Below, in pieces: positions 10,501 through 19,263 of a stretch of 64,000 bases of DNA; the stretch's first letter is position 1; each line of letters opens with the position of its first letter. The translations under genes were made by a program, and so were the position numbers. The notes beneath the pieces are model-generated. The model did no database searches. It was not told where the DNA came from and saw only the letters and a list, made by a program, of their open reading frames with translations. The DNA lies in NCBI RefSeq assembly GCF_001894825.1, contig NZ_BCWY01000017.1, forward strand, positions 62,001-126,000, given 5' to 3'. The stretch is from Rhodococcus jostii NBRC 16295 (lineage in GTDB: Bacteria > Actinomycetota > Actinomycetes > Mycobacteriales > Mycobacteriaceae).

Positions 10501-10771
10501 CTTCGGGCTGAACCTCACCGAGGCCGACTACTGCTTCATCCTCGACCCGTGGTGGAACCCGGCCACCGAGGCCCAGGCGGTCGACCGGGCGCATCGCATC
10601 GGGCAGACCCGCAACGTGATGGTGTATCGCCTGATCGCGAAGGACACGATCGAAGACAAGGTGATGGCCCTGAAGGCGAAGAAGTCGGCGCTGTTCGCGA
10701 GCGTCATGGACTCCGACACCCTGCTCAGCTCCAGCCTCGACGCCGACGACCTCCGCAGCCTGTTCGAGTGA
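7556..10771 (+). CDS. SWIM zinc-finger SNF2-family helicase
   Basis: A 1071-residue DEAD/SNF2 translocase. A SWIM zinc finger sits at residues 78-92 (ICTCPVGMNCKHV, a CxCxnCxH pattern). A long central region of about 450 residues follows, then the SNF2 ATPase with motif I DDMGLGKT near 636, motif II LDEAQ near 735, TGTPMENN (motif III), and helicase-C motifs LKAGGFGLNLT and DRAHRIGQ. Such proteins move on double-stranded DNA and remodel bound proteins. It lies on the same strand upstream of the DUF2786 gene and the Wadjet operon, so a link to DNA defence is possible but unproven. The start is the ATG at 7556; GTG at 7550 is the alternative. Confidence 0.92.
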   Translation: MLPGEFRHIDVSSIKAVLGTTTYTRGEQYARDHAVIQMSWDSAAKELWGEVAGTAREPYSASAFVASVPGRTVYRYGICTCPVGMNCKHVAALLITAMRQATAQTQAPVAATWDRSLSSLLTPADPFGDSGRRSPLAIQFRVQTSAGDSAPQLLVKPVQPGSKGWIVGGLAWNKLGSHFQHPAEQIRVLHEIHLLAGGGMNYRRQNHTDLDLSVFPSRQLWSLLDEAARVGVELLHSSKRLGALAPYRSAEICFDVTRDHDIDALVVQAVIVVDGERVDTSTVGFIGLRAHGLFYVDADERIQLARLGSPAPAALQDLTRRRTRIEVPDFEEPRFLTDFLPKLRNLATLISSDGSFVPPEISEPTLVLRAAYLPDHEVTVDWEWLYTVGDNEHRAPLATRTPGDDYRDDTREQALLDALDIAWERYGLGSNTPEASALRGLDTMRFTTEVLPLLEGKTDVAVDISGERADYREAGDSLAIGVSTTPSTGSTDWFDLGVTLTVEGRDVPFDQVFSALTAGKTELLLPDGAYFSLDKPELHTLRRLIDEARALHDRADRTLRLSRFQASLWDEFATLGTVERQAKAWRQQVDGLLAPGTVHHVDAPSTLDAQLRPYQLEGFRWLAFLWEHGLGGILADDMGLGKTLQALALICHARQSNPAAPPFLIVAPTSVVSNWESESARFAPGANVVAITDTRTRRRVPLDELVRGADIVVTSYTLFRLDYEAYAECTWSGLILDEAQFTKNHQSKIYQCVRRLEAPFKLAVTGTPMENNLMELWSLLSITAPGLFPNPARFTDYYRKPIEKQGDTELLAQLRRRVKPLMLRRTKEQVVKDLPAKQEQVLDVDLHPRHRKIYDTHLQRERQKILGLLADVDKNRFTILQSLTVLRQLSLDAGLVDDEYGDVPSAKVDALLEQLADVVAGGHRALVFSQFTGFLRKVRDRLDDAGIAHSYLDGSTRRRGDVLRDFKEGDAPVFLISLKAGGFGLNLTEADYCFILDPWWNPATEAQAVDRAHRIGQTRNVMVYRLIAKDTIEDKVMALKAKKSALFASVMDSDTLLSSSLDADDLRSLFE

Positions 10772-10856
10772 CCTCGCGATCGACGCCCGGGGCCTTCGTT
10801 GATGTCGGAGAGTCCTGGTAGGAAGATGACTGGTCACACCGAGCGAGGAGGGCGCC

Positions 10857-12176
10857 GTGAGCCGCAATAGCCAGCAGAACCGTGCCGCACGCAAACGCAA
10901 GAAACAGCAGCGTAGCGGCACCCGTCACCATCGTGAGTTCCGTCCCGACTTCGACGCCGAGTCGTTGGTGTTCGCGGGAATCGAGTTCGCTTTCGGGCCG
11001 TCGGCGAATGCGGAGTCGCTGCGCCGGACAGTCGGCCAGTTGGCAGAACTCGACGGTTCCGGATCTACGGCCGCCCTCCTGGATCGAGCCTCGCAGATGC
11101 TCGACGCGTCGATGGACCACGCGTTCGACTCGGGATGGCAGCCGGCGGAGCTGGTGCACGCGGTGCGCCGGGAGTTCGGTGCGCGCACCGCCCGGCTGAC
11201 GGTTGCCGCGATCGGCTCGCATGCGAGCCGCACCTCGGCGCACAAGAGCGCCCCGGAGCCGTGGCGCGAGCAGCTCGACGAGCTGAACATCGGCCCGGAC
11301 GACGCACCTGCCCGCGGTCGACTGTCCGCCTGGCGTGCCGCGGAGAACGCCGAGCCGACGGACACCTGGACGGCGATCCTGTCGCTCCTCGGCTTCTGCA
11401 GCTATCTGATCCCCATGACGCCACTGATGGCCACCCCACCGAACTGGGTCGCCGGGGCGGCGGCGTCACGGCCCGCCAAGCACGGTCCCGAACCCAAGGT
11501 GCTGTCCCGCATCCGCGGCCTGCTGGCCAAGGCCGAAGCAACCACGTTCGCCGAGGAGGCAGCGACCCTCTCGGCGAAGGCGCAGGATCTCATGACCAGG
11601 TATGCGATCGACAGTGCAATGGTCGACGCCGAGGCGCACACCTCACTGAGCGATCAAGTAGTCACGCGCCGATTGCTCGTCGACAACCCGTACCCCGAAG
11701 CGAAAGTGCAGTTGCTGAACTGTGTGGCGGACTCCAACAGCGTCCGTGTCCTCTGGCATCAACGATTCGGCCTCGTCAGCATGGTCGGAATGCCGATCGA
11801 CCTGGACCTGTGCGAAATGCTCTTCACTTCGCTGCTCGTTCAGGCTTCGCACGCGATGAGCGAGGCAGGCGGCGACCGGGTGAAGCGCTCACCCAGCTTC
11901 CGCAGATCGTTTCTGCTCGCGTTCGCTTCCCGGATCGGGGAACGGCTGGCGATCGCCCGGGAACAAGCCGGCCGCGACGCATCCAGTCAGTACGGCAAGG
12001 AGTTGGTGCCGATCATGACCGAACGCACCGAGGCGGTGGGTTCGGTGTTCGAGAAACAGTTCCCGTCCGTCGTCACGACTTCGCATTCGGTGACCAACGC
12101 ACACGGTTGGCAGGCGGGGCGCGTGGCCGCAGAGTTGGCAGACCTCAGCGGTGGGCGGGAACGAATCGCCGAATGA
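10857..12176 (+). CDS. DUF2786 domain protein
   Basis: A 439-residue protein with a strongly basic N-terminus (NRAARKRKKQQR) and a central DUF2786 segment (KVLSRIRGLLAKAEATTF then LSAKAQDLMTRYAID, about residues 215-255). A conserved C-terminal half ends with GWQAGRVAAELADL. DUF2786 proteins are frequent in actinobacteria and phages and have no established activity. The basic start suggests nucleic-acid contact. It lies 85 nt after the SNF2 gene and 45 nt before jetA, all on one strand, so it may be read with the Wadjet operon. GTG start at 10857 with GAGGAGGGC upstream. Confidence 0.82.
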   Translation: MSRNSQQNRAARKRKKQQRSGTRHHREFRPDFDAESLVFAGIEFAFGPSANAESLRRTVGQLAELDGSGSTAALLDRASQMLDASMDHAFDSGWQPAELVHAVRREFGARTARLTVAAIGSHASRTSAHKSAPEPWREQLDELNIGPDDAPARGRLSAWRAAENAEPTDTWTAILSLLGFCSYLIPMTPLMATPPNWVAGAAASRPAKHGPEPKVLSRIRGLLAKAEATTFAEEAATLSAKAQDLMTRYAIDSAMVDAEAHTSLSDQVVTRRLLVDNPYPEAKVQLLNCVADSNSVRVLWHQRFGLVSMVGMPIDLDLCEMLFTSLLVQASHAMSEAGGDRVKRSPSFRRSFLLAFASRIGERLAIAREQAGRDASSQYGKELVPIMTERTEAVGSVFEKQFPSVVTTSHSVTNAHGWQAGRVAAELADLSGGRERIAE

Positions 12177-12221
12177 GTCAGGGCACGATGTGCCCAGCTC
12201 GAAGACAACGAGAGGAAACCG

Positions 12222-13718
12222 ATGTCCATCACCGCCGACGTTCATCGGCTTCTTCGTCTGCGCCAGGACCACGCAGCCTGGACGTTGCTGCGTGCCGATT
12301 CCGCGCCGGCAATTCTGGCGCTGTTGGGCCGTCACTTCGAGCATGGGACCCGCCGCCTCCCGGCTCCGGAACTCTTCTCCCGCTTGGACTCCGACCTTCA
12401 GACCATGCGCGACGAGGGCCTCGACTTCCCTCGAACCGGTCAGGCGTACTGCACCGACTGGGTGCGGGCCGGTTATCTGCTCCGACGAGCAGCGGCTGGT
12501 ACCCGTGAGGAGACCCTGGAACCGACGGAGGGCGCGTTCGCCGCGATGGCATTCGTCGCGAGCCTCACCAGTCAGGCGAGTTCGGCAACGGAATCTCGTC
12601 TGACCACCCTGTCCACCCAGTTGCAGGCCCTCGCGCGGGATTCCGATCCCCGCGCGGAGACTCGTCTCGCCGCGCTGCTGACCGAACGGTCGTCGATCGA
12701 TCAGCAGGTCGCAGCGGTGGAGTCGGGAGTCTTCCCAGTCCTCGACGGCGAACGCGCTGTCGAGCGTTCTGCCGAGATTCTCGCGCTGGCCTCGGAGGTC
12801 CCCGCAGACTTCGCCCGCGTCCGCGCCGAACTCGAGGAACTCAACCGTGATCTGCGAGCCCGCATCCTCGATGACGACGGTGATCGCGGCGACACTCTGG
12901 GAGATGTGTTCCGCGGGGTCGACCTGATCGGAGATTCCGATGCCGGCCGCAGCTTCACTGCCTTCTACGACATGATTCTCGATCCGGCCCGGTCGTCTCA
13001 GATCGACGAGTGGATCGATGCAGTGCTGCAGCGGCCGTTCGCCTCCCAATTGACCAACGATCAGAAACGACGGTTCCGCGCGTTACTGACCGAGATGGAA
13101 ACGGCTGGCTCCGAAGTGCATTCGACGATGACATCCCTGTCCCGGTCGTTGCGTCACTTCGTCCAGTCGCGTCACTACGAGGAACACCGCCGGCTGCAGC
13201 GGTTGCTCCGCAGCGCGCAGCAGAGTGCTGTTGCCGTGGCCACACGTCGCCGACCCTACGACCTGCTCGACCTCGAACTGGTACGCGTCGGTATGAGCAT
13301 CGAATCGGTCGCAGCTCTTCGCCTGCACAACCCCGCCGACAACCTCGTTACCGAACCGGTGCTGACCCACGAAGCCGGGACCGTCGATCTCGACGAACTT
13401 CGAGAGCTCGTCCGAGAATCCGAGATCGATATGGACGAACTGTCCGACAACGTCGCGGCAACGCTACGCGCGCACGGTCGCGCCACGATCGGTGACGTCC
13501 TGCGCGATTACCCTGCCACTCAAGGTCTCGCGAGTGCGGTGGGATTGATGGTCCTTGCAGCCCATCACGGGCACGCGATCAACGGCACCGAAGACATCCA
13601 CTGGATCTCGGGAGCCGGAGTATCGCGTCGGGCGACAATTCGTCGTCGCCTGTTCGATCCGGCCGACGACGAGTTCACCACTCGCCCGGCGTTCGAACCG
13701 ACGGGGAGCTCGACATGA
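12222..13718 (+). CDS. jetA: Wadjet subunit JetA (DUF3375, MukF/MksF-like kleisin)
   Basis: A 498-residue DUF3375 protein, the kleisin subunit of a type I Wadjet complex. It starts with a winged-helix-like dimer region (LLRLRQDHAAWTLLRAD). Long helices follow (DSDPRAETRLAALLTERSSIDQQVAAVES interrupted, about 150-260), and a C-terminal winged helix carries the conserved ISGAGVSRRATIRRRLFD. Kleisins bridge the heads of the SMC-like JetC dimer. The ATG at 12222 follows a GAGAGGAAA ribosome site. The 3' end overlaps jetB by 4 nt (ATGA), showing translational coupling. The protein looks full length and undamaged. Confidence 0.93.
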   Translation: MSITADVHRLLRLRQDHAAWTLLRADSAPAILALLGRHFEHGTRRLPAPELFSRLDSDLQTMRDEGLDFPRTGQAYCTDWVRAGYLLRRAAAGTREETLEPTEGAFAAMAFVASLTSQASSATESRLTTLSTQLQALARDSDPRAETRLAALLTERSSIDQQVAAVESGVFPVLDGERAVERSAEILALASEVPADFARVRAELEELNRDLRARILDDDGDRGDTLGDVFRGVDLIGDSDAGRSFTAFYDMILDPARSSQIDEWIDAVLQRPFASQLTNDQKRRFRALLTEMETAGSEVHSTMTSLSRSLRHFVQSRHYEEHRRLQRLLRSAQQSAVAVATRRRPYDLLDLELVRVGMSIESVAALRLHNPADNLVTEPVLTHEAGTVDLDELRELVRESEIDMDELSDNVAATLRAHGRATIGDVLRDYPATQGLASAVGLMVLAAHHGHAINGTEDIHWISGAGVSRRATIRRRLFDPADDEFTTRPAFEPTGSST

Positions 13719-14320
13719 ACGACGAGCCGACGACCGGCGGCCATTACCCCGGCGACACCGGCGAACTGGACGTGGAGACGCGGCGCGCACTCGTGCAGCT
13801 ACTCAAGGGCCCTCTCGTCACCACGGCCAAGCATCCCGAGGTGTGGCGCGCGGTGATCCGGGACGAGCGACTCCTCCGGTCCCGACTCGCCGACGTCTTC
13901 CTCGATCTCGTCATCGACGACGAGAACGAGTTGGCGTTCACCCGCCCCGCCGAGACCGGCGATGCCAATACCCCCACGGTGCTGCGCACCGAGCGTCTGA
14001 CGTTCATGGACACGGTCATGCTGCTCGCATTGCGCCAGCGTCTGCTGCGCGCGCAACCCGGCGAACGGGTGATGGTCGACCTCGACGAACTGCGCGAACA
14101 GCTCGAGCTGTATCGCACGGCCGGCGACACCGACCCGGCCGGTTACGCGAAGCGCGTCAACGCGTCGTGGAAGAAGCTCGACAAGTATTCGCTGCTCACG
14201 AAGACGTCGACCGACGACCGGATGGAGATCTCCCCGGTGTTGCGGCAGCTGTTCGATGCCGAACAGGTCGCTCTCGTCGAAGTGGAGTTTCGGCGCATTC
14301 TCGAGGAGGACACACCGTGA
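13715..14320 (+). CDS. jetB: Wadjet subunit JetB (DUF4194, MukE/MksE-like)
   Basis: A 201-residue DUF4194 protein, the KITE-type partner of the JetA kleisin. It is made of winged-helix units: VQLLKGPLVTTAKHPEVWRAV near residues 29-48, MDTVMLLALRQRLLRAQPGERV near 90-110, and KKLDKYSLLTKTSTDDRMEISPVL near 150-170. KITE subunits bind DNA and the kleisin linker in the loop-extruding complex. It is coupled to its neighbours, overlapping jetA by 4 nt and jetC by 4 nt (GTGA), which supports equal production of the subunits. Confidence 0.93.
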   Translation: MNDEPTTGGHYPGDTGELDVETRRALVQLLKGPLVTTAKHPEVWRAVIRDERLLRSRLADVFLDLVIDDENELAFTRPAETGDANTPTVLRTERLTFMDTVMLLALRQRLLRAQPGERVMVDLDELREQLELYRTAGDTDPAGYAKRVNASWKKLDKYSLLTKTSTDDRMEISPVLRQLFDAEQVALVEVEFRRILEEDTP

Positions 14321-17300
14321 TCCATCCCGGTCAACGCCGTCTCGCGCGCGTTCAGGTCGTCAACTGGGGAACGTTGCACGGCCACCACGACCTTTCCGTG
14401 GCCCGCAAGGGTTTCCTGATCACCGGCAATTCCGGCTCCGGCAAGTCCACGCTCATCGATGCCATCTCCGCTGTGCTCGTCCCGGGCAATCAGCTGCGGT
14501 TCAATGCGGCCGCGCAGGAGGCCACGAACTCGGGACGCAACTTCGTCACGTACATCCGTGGCGCGTGGCGGCGGGAGGCGGGCGCCGACACCGACGGTCT
14601 GGTCGCCTCGTACCTGCGCACCGGCGCGACGTGGAGCGGGATCGCCCTGACCTACCGCGCCGGCCCCGACGATCTGCCGATCACCCTCGTCAAGCTCATG
14701 CATCTGGGGCGCGGGCAGAACGCCGCAGCGGACGTCACCCACCTCCATCTCATTCTCGAACACGAACTCGACCTGACCGACTTCGCGTCGTTCACGACAC
14801 GCGGCATCGACACGAGGGCGATCAGGAAGCGGTGGCCGGAGTCGACCGTCAGCCCGGCGTACGGGCCGTTCGCCCGTAGCTTCCGCTCCCGCCTCGGCAT
14901 CTCCTCGGAGGGCGCTCAGCGCCTGCTGCACCGCACCTTGTCGGCGAAAAGCCTCGGCAGCCTCGACCAGTTGTTCCGCGACTACATGCTCGACACTCCG
15001 AACACCTTCGCGATGGCCGAACGCGCGGTCAACCAGTTCCACGACCTGCAGGAGGCGCACCGCGTCGTTGTCGACGCGCGGCGTCAGGTGGAGATGCTCG
15101 CACCGCTCGTCGATCTTGCCGACACCCGGCAACGCGGGCTTCAGTCCCTGCGCGACACGGACGAGGAGAACGCGCACCTCGGAGCGGTTCACGCGGAGAT
15201 GACCTTGTCGCTCCTGCGTGGTGAACGCACCGAACGCCATGCACTGACGCCTCTGCTGGAGGCGGGTGCGAGCGAAGCCACCGCCGCAGCCGAACGTGCA
15301 CGGCAGGAAACCCTCGATCTGACGATGAAACTCGAGGGAATCGGGGGCGGCAGACTGGCCACCCTCCACGCGCAGCGAGACGCAGAACTGAAGATGTTTG
15401 CGCGCGTCCGAACAAGGCGCCAGCAGATCGCCGAGGCGGTGTCGGCCTGGGAAGGAACCGTTCCGGAGACCTCCGAGGAGTTCGCGCGACTGCGTGGGCA
15501 ACTCGAGGATCAGGTGCATCAGGCGACCACCGCCCACGAGGAACGGCACGGCGCCCGCTACGCGCTCGCCGAACAGCGCGGCACTGCACAGAAGGAGCGC
15601 GCGGCGCTGATCACCGATCGCGAGATCGTCGCCCGCAGACGCTCCAACATCGATCCGACTCTGCTCCGCGCGCGCGAGTCGATCTGTTCCGCCGCAGGTG
15701 TTCCGGACGACGCGGTGCCCTTCGCCGGCGAATTGATCGCGGTGCGGGACGAATACTCCGAGTGGACCGGACCCATAGAGCGAGTCCTCGGCGGCCTCGG
15801 CCGCACCCTCCTCGTCCCGGAAGACGTGTATCCGGCGGTTGCCGCGGCCGTCGATGCCACCCACCTCGGCGCGCGCCTCGTGTATCGCCGAGTACGGGTG
15901 GGCGTCACACCGTCGGCGGTGCCGAAGACCGGGACGTCGTCTCTGGTGCGTCGAGTGGAGGTCGCCGACGGTCCGCTCGCCGCGTGGATCCACCACCATC
16001 TCGCCGACCGCTACGACTACGCCTGCGTCGACACCGCTGCCGGCTTCGCGGATCACGTCCGCGCCGTGACACGCGCCGGGCAGGTCAAACACTCCGCCGA
16101 GCGACACGAGAAGGACGACCGCAGCCGCATCGACGATCGCCGGCGGTGGGTTCTCGGATTCGACAACGAAACCAAGCTGGAGGACATTCGCCGACGAATC
16201 GCGGACCTCGACGCCACGATCGCAGGTGCGACGAGCCGACTCGACGCGCTGGACCGGGAGGATCAGCAGATCGCCGTGCAGAACCGCGCAGCACAGACAG
16301 TCCTCGATGCGCAGTGGGCGGACGTCGACGTGAGCGGTGCGCAGGCTGCCGTCGACGCTGTCGACAGCCGTCTCGAATCATGGCAGCAGGACAACCCGGA
16401 GCATTCTGCGGTGTCGGTTGCCCTCGAGCTCGCCAAGAAGGCGGAGAACGAGGCCGACGCAGCCCGGCGTCAGGCGGATACTGCGTTGACGGTGCACCGA
16501 ACGGCGGTGACGGAACTCGAGACGCGGATCGCGCAGGCCGAACTCGACGCGGATGACGCGGCTCCCGATGCTGTCGCCGCGCGGATCAGGGCGCGATTTC
16601 AGAAATTCTCGCGCCGGGTGACGTCGGACAACATCGACAAGGCCCTGTTCGAGGTCGGCCAGGGCATCGGCAAAGACAGGGCCGAGGCGCAGAACGCGGT
16701 GTCCGCCGCCGACGCGTCGATCGTCAGGATTCTCTCCCAATATCTGGCGCGATGGGAGTCCCGCGGCGGTGAGCTGCGGATCGACGCCGAATACGTCGAC
16801 GACGCACTGACAATCCTCCAGCGCCTGCGCTCCGACGGTCTTCCCCGGTACGAAGATCGGTTCTTCCAGTTGCTGCACGACCAGTCGCACCGCAATATCG
16901 GCGAACTCGCTCGCACGATCCGCAAGGCGCCCGCCGAGATCCGTTCCCGCATCGACCCGGTGAACGACTCGCTGCGTCGTTCCGCATTCGACACCGACCG
17001 GTGGTTGCGCATCGACGTCCGCGAGCGACGGTCGCCGGCGGCGGCCGATTTCCTCGACGACCTGACCCGGATCACGAGCGGTGGATGGGACATCGAACAG
17101 CGTCCCGCGGCCGAGGAACGATTCGAGCGGATGGCGGCTGTGCTGGAGCGCCTGGCGTCGAAGGAACCCGCAGATCAGCGGTGGCAGCGCCAGGTTCTGG
17201 ACACTCGCCTGCACGTCGGGTTCATCGGCGTGGAGGTCGACGGTGCCGGAGAGGCTCGCAACTATCACGATTCGAGCTCGGGATTGTCGGGCGGTCAGGC

Positions 17301-17604
17301 ACAGAAACTCGTGTTCTTCTGCCTGGCAGCGGCGTTGCGGTATCAGCTCGCCCCCGACGGCGCAGACCTTCCCCGTTACGGCACCGTCATCCTGGATGAG
17401 GCGTTCGACCGCGCCGATTCCGCGTACACACGCCGAGCCCTGGATGTATTCGCGCAGTTCGGTTTTCACATGGTGCTCGCTACCCCGCTCAAATTGCTCG
17501 GCACCCTCGAGGAGTACATCGGCGGCGCTGCGACCGTGAGCATCCGCGACCGGATGCACACCGAACTCAGCCTCATCGAATTCGACGACGTGGGCGCCAC
17601 ATGA
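14317..17604 (+). CDS. jetC: Wadjet SMC-like ATPase JetC (MukB/MksB-like)
   Basis: A 1095-residue SMC-type ATPase. Walker A is GNSGSGKS at residues 37-44. Two long coiled-coil halves flank a central hinge, with heptad-rich helices at about 250-470 and 590-800. The ABC signature is LSGGQAQKL near residue 989 and Walker B is VILDEAFDRAD near 1022. All parts needed for ATP-driven DNA loop extrusion are therefore present. In studied Wadjet systems this motor senses small circular DNA. The start is the GTG at 14317 overlapping the jetB stop. A much longer in-frame reading upstream lies inside jetA and jetB and is rejected. Confidence 0.95.
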   Translation: MIHPGQRRLARVQVVNWGTLHGHHDLSVARKGFLITGNSGSGKSTLIDAISAVLVPGNQLRFNAAAQEATNSGRNFVTYIRGAWRREAGADTDGLVASYLRTGATWSGIALTYRAGPDDLPITLVKLMHLGRGQNAAADVTHLHLILEHELDLTDFASFTTRGIDTRAIRKRWPESTVSPAYGPFARSFRSRLGISSEGAQRLLHRTLSAKSLGSLDQLFRDYMLDTPNTFAMAERAVNQFHDLQEAHRVVVDARRQVEMLAPLVDLADTRQRGLQSLRDTDEENAHLGAVHAEMTLSLLRGERTERHALTPLLEAGASEATAAAERARQETLDLTMKLEGIGGGRLATLHAQRDAELKMFARVRTRRQQIAEAVSAWEGTVPETSEEFARLRGQLEDQVHQATTAHEERHGARYALAEQRGTAQKERAALITDREIVARRRSNIDPTLLRARESICSAAGVPDDAVPFAGELIAVRDEYSEWTGPIERVLGGLGRTLLVPEDVYPAVAAAVDATHLGARLVYRRVRVGVTPSAVPKTGTSSLVRRVEVADGPLAAWIHHHLADRYDYACVDTAAGFADHVRAVTRAGQVKHSAERHEKDDRSRIDDRRRWVLGFDNETKLEDIRRRIADLDATIAGATSRLDALDREDQQIAVQNRAAQTVLDAQWADVDVSGAQAAVDAVDSRLESWQQDNPEHSAVSVALELAKKAENEADAARRQADTALTVHRTAVTELETRIAQAELDADDAAPDAVAARIRARFQKFSRRVTSDNIDKALFEVGQGIGKDRAEAQNAVSAADASIVRILSQYLARWESRGGELRIDAEYVDDALTILQRLRSDGLPRYEDRFFQLLHDQSHRNIGELARTIRKAPAEIRSRIDPVNDSLRRSAFDTDRWLRIDVRERRSPAAADFLDDLTRITSGGWDIEQRPAAEERFERMAAVLERLASKEPADQRWQRQVLDTRLHVGFIGVEVDGAGEARNYHDSSSGLSGGQAQKLVFFCLAAALRYQLAPDGADLPRYGTVILDEAFDRADSAYTRRALDVFAQFGFHMVLATPLKLLGTLEEYIGGAATVSIRDRMHTELSLIEFDDVGAT

Positions 17605-18752
17605 GTGTGCGGTGTGTTCTGCCGCCCGCTGCCGCGGCGAAGGCGCTGACCACCTACAGCAGTCGCCGACGTCGCTGGCTGGCCGACTCCGCACTTGCCG
17701 AACAGGATTCGCTGACAGTTGCCCTGCATCCGCCGTCCGAGCACCAGATTGCCGAGGATCCCGACGCGGTGGTCGCGTGGGTCCGCTCCTGGCGCGCCTA
17801 CACCGGCGCCGGCCACGTGGACTGGGCGATTCGCCGGTGGCCGAGCTTCGGCACACAGGACGTGCCGGTGCGGCTGACACTGGCCGGGGCTGATCAGATT
17901 GCGTCCGCGGGTGGCCGCGAAACCGAATGGTGCGCCCTGGTGATGCGTCGTGATGCCCTTGTCGACCGCCTGGGTCCCGGCACCCCGGCGTTGTCGGCGG
18001 CGGTTGCCGCGACCGCGGCGAAATGGCACGACCTGGACGACGACGACTTCGTCAGGCTGACAACCATTGCGCGGTGGTTGAGCGACCATCCGAACTCCGG
18101 GTATTTCATTCGTCAACTTCCCGTTCCGGGCGTCGACACGAAATGGCTATCGCGTCATCGCGGAATGGTGGAGACTCTGCTCGAGGGCGTTCGCGGCAGC
18201 CGGGAACTCGGTATCCGGAGCCTGCCCGGCCTGCGCGACGTCGCACTGTGCGATCCCGAGCTCATGAGCGGAACTCCGAGGCGCTTCGCGACCTCTGTGG
18301 AGGAACTCACCGCGTTGCCGCTGACCCCGGCGCGCACCCTCATTCTCGAGAACAAAGAGGGTCTGTATGCGCTACCTCGGCTGGCGGAGACTGTGGCACT
18401 GCACGGTGGCGGGTACACGGTTCACGAGTTGGCCGGAATCCCGTGGGTCGTCGACTCGGAGGTCTGGTATTGGGGTGACCTCGACAGTCACGGTTTCGCC
18501 ATCCTCGACCGTCTGCGCCGACACCTTCCGCACGTGCGGAGTCTGTTGATGGACACGGCCACCCTGGATCGGTGGCGGACTCTCGCGGTCCGCGAGCACA
18601 AGCCCACTTTCAACGAGGTCTCTCACCTCACCGAATCCGAAGCCTCCGCTCTGGAGTCGCTGCGCGAGGACGATCTCCGACTGGAGCAGGAACGGATACC
18701 CTGGCCGTATGCCCTGGAGAGACTCCTCGCTGCAGTCGGTCCGGGTCGGTAG
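17601..18752 (+). CDS. jetD: Wadjet nuclease subunit JetD (DUF3322/DUF2220, TOPRIM)
   Basis: A 383-residue protein with an N-terminal DUF3322 arm domain (about 1-190) and a C-terminal DUF2220 TOPRIM nuclease domain. The metal-binding glutamate is in LILENKEG near residue 248 and the DxD is in YWGDLDSHG near 292. REHKP near 335 is a family landmark. JetD is related to topoisomerase VI/Spo11 and cuts plasmid DNA trapped by the JetABC motor. The ATG at 17601 overlaps the jetC stop by 4 nt. With jetABC it makes a complete, apparently working type I system whose expected role is removal of small plasmids. Confidence 0.93.
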   Translation: MSVRCVLPPAAAAKALTTYSSRRRRWLADSALAEQDSLTVALHPPSEHQIAEDPDAVVAWVRSWRAYTGAGHVDWAIRRWPSFGTQDVPVRLTLAGADQIASAGGRETEWCALVMRRDALVDRLGPGTPALSAAVAATAAKWHDLDDDDFVRLTTIARWLSDHPNSGYFIRQLPVPGVDTKWLSRHRGMVETLLEGVRGSRELGIRSLPGLRDVALCDPELMSGTPRRFATSVEELTALPLTPARTLILENKEGLYALPRLAETVALHGGGYTVHELAGIPWVVDSEVWYWGDLDSHGFAILDRLRRHLPHVRSLLMDTATLDRWRTLAVREHKPTFNEVSHLTESEASALESLREDDLRLEQERIPWPYALERLLAAVGPGR

Positions 18753-18796
18753 TCCCCGAGGCGCGGTGGCCGTCGCTCCTGGGTAATGTCCGATCC

Positions 18797-19213
18797 ATGC
18801 CTCGTTACACGATTGCCCTGCGGAACAACGCCAGGCCGGATGCGCCGGCGTCCGTGAGCCGCCATGTGCCGTTCTACTGCGCGCATGAGGCGGCGGGCGC
18901 GGCGTGGTCCCGGGCGCTCGTCGAGGCGTGCGGCGACCTGCTCGACCCGGTCACGCAGATCGCCGTCGTCAACGTCGTCAGCAACTTCGGGCGCGAGCTG
19001 TTCACCGGCGACGCCGACGTCACCGTCACCCTCGACCGCATCGGCGGTACTTCGCTGACCCTCCGGATCACCCTCGAGCAGGACGGCGTGCAGGCCGCGG
19101 AGCTCACCGTCGTACTCGTGCACCTCGATTCGAGCCGGCTGAGCTCGGCGCCGTGGTCGCCGGCGCAGATCGACGCGCTCGAGACATTGCGGAGCGCATC
19201 GGCTGCGGCCTGA
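18797..19213 (+). CDS. Hotdog-fold thioesterase-like protein
   Basis: A 138-residue protein whose layout suggests a hotdog thioesterase. The opening strand is RYTIALR, a helix follows (AAGAAWSRALVEACGDLL), and three strands in the usual rhythm come next: VVNVVSNFGRELFTGDADV, LRITLEQDGVQAAEL and VVLVHLDSS. The usual N-terminal aspartate motif is weak, so activity and acyl-CoA specificity are uncertain. It starts 44 nt after jetD on the same strand but has its own spacing. I see no functional link to Wadjet. Confidence 0.6.
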   Translation: MPRYTIALRNNARPDAPASVSRHVPFYCAHEAAGAAWSRALVEACGDLLDPVTQIAVVNVVSNFGRELFTGDADVTVTLDRIGGTSLTLRITLEQDGVQAAELTVVLVHLDSSRLSSAPWSPAQIDALETLRSASAAA

Positions 19214-19263
19214 CCTCGATCGATCGAAGTTTCAACGACGCCTGATCTGGGCATTTGATGCAT

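Noticed and set aside
11135-12508. Long plus-strand frame overlapping the DUF2786 and jetA genes
   Set aside because: Arginine-rich translation typical of a wrong frame in high-GC DNA; the other frame has recognised domains.
13555-14316. Upstream extension of the JetC frame
   Set aside because: It lies inside jetA and jetB and encodes arginine-rich sequence without motifs. The GTG at 14317 fits the overlap pattern of the operon.
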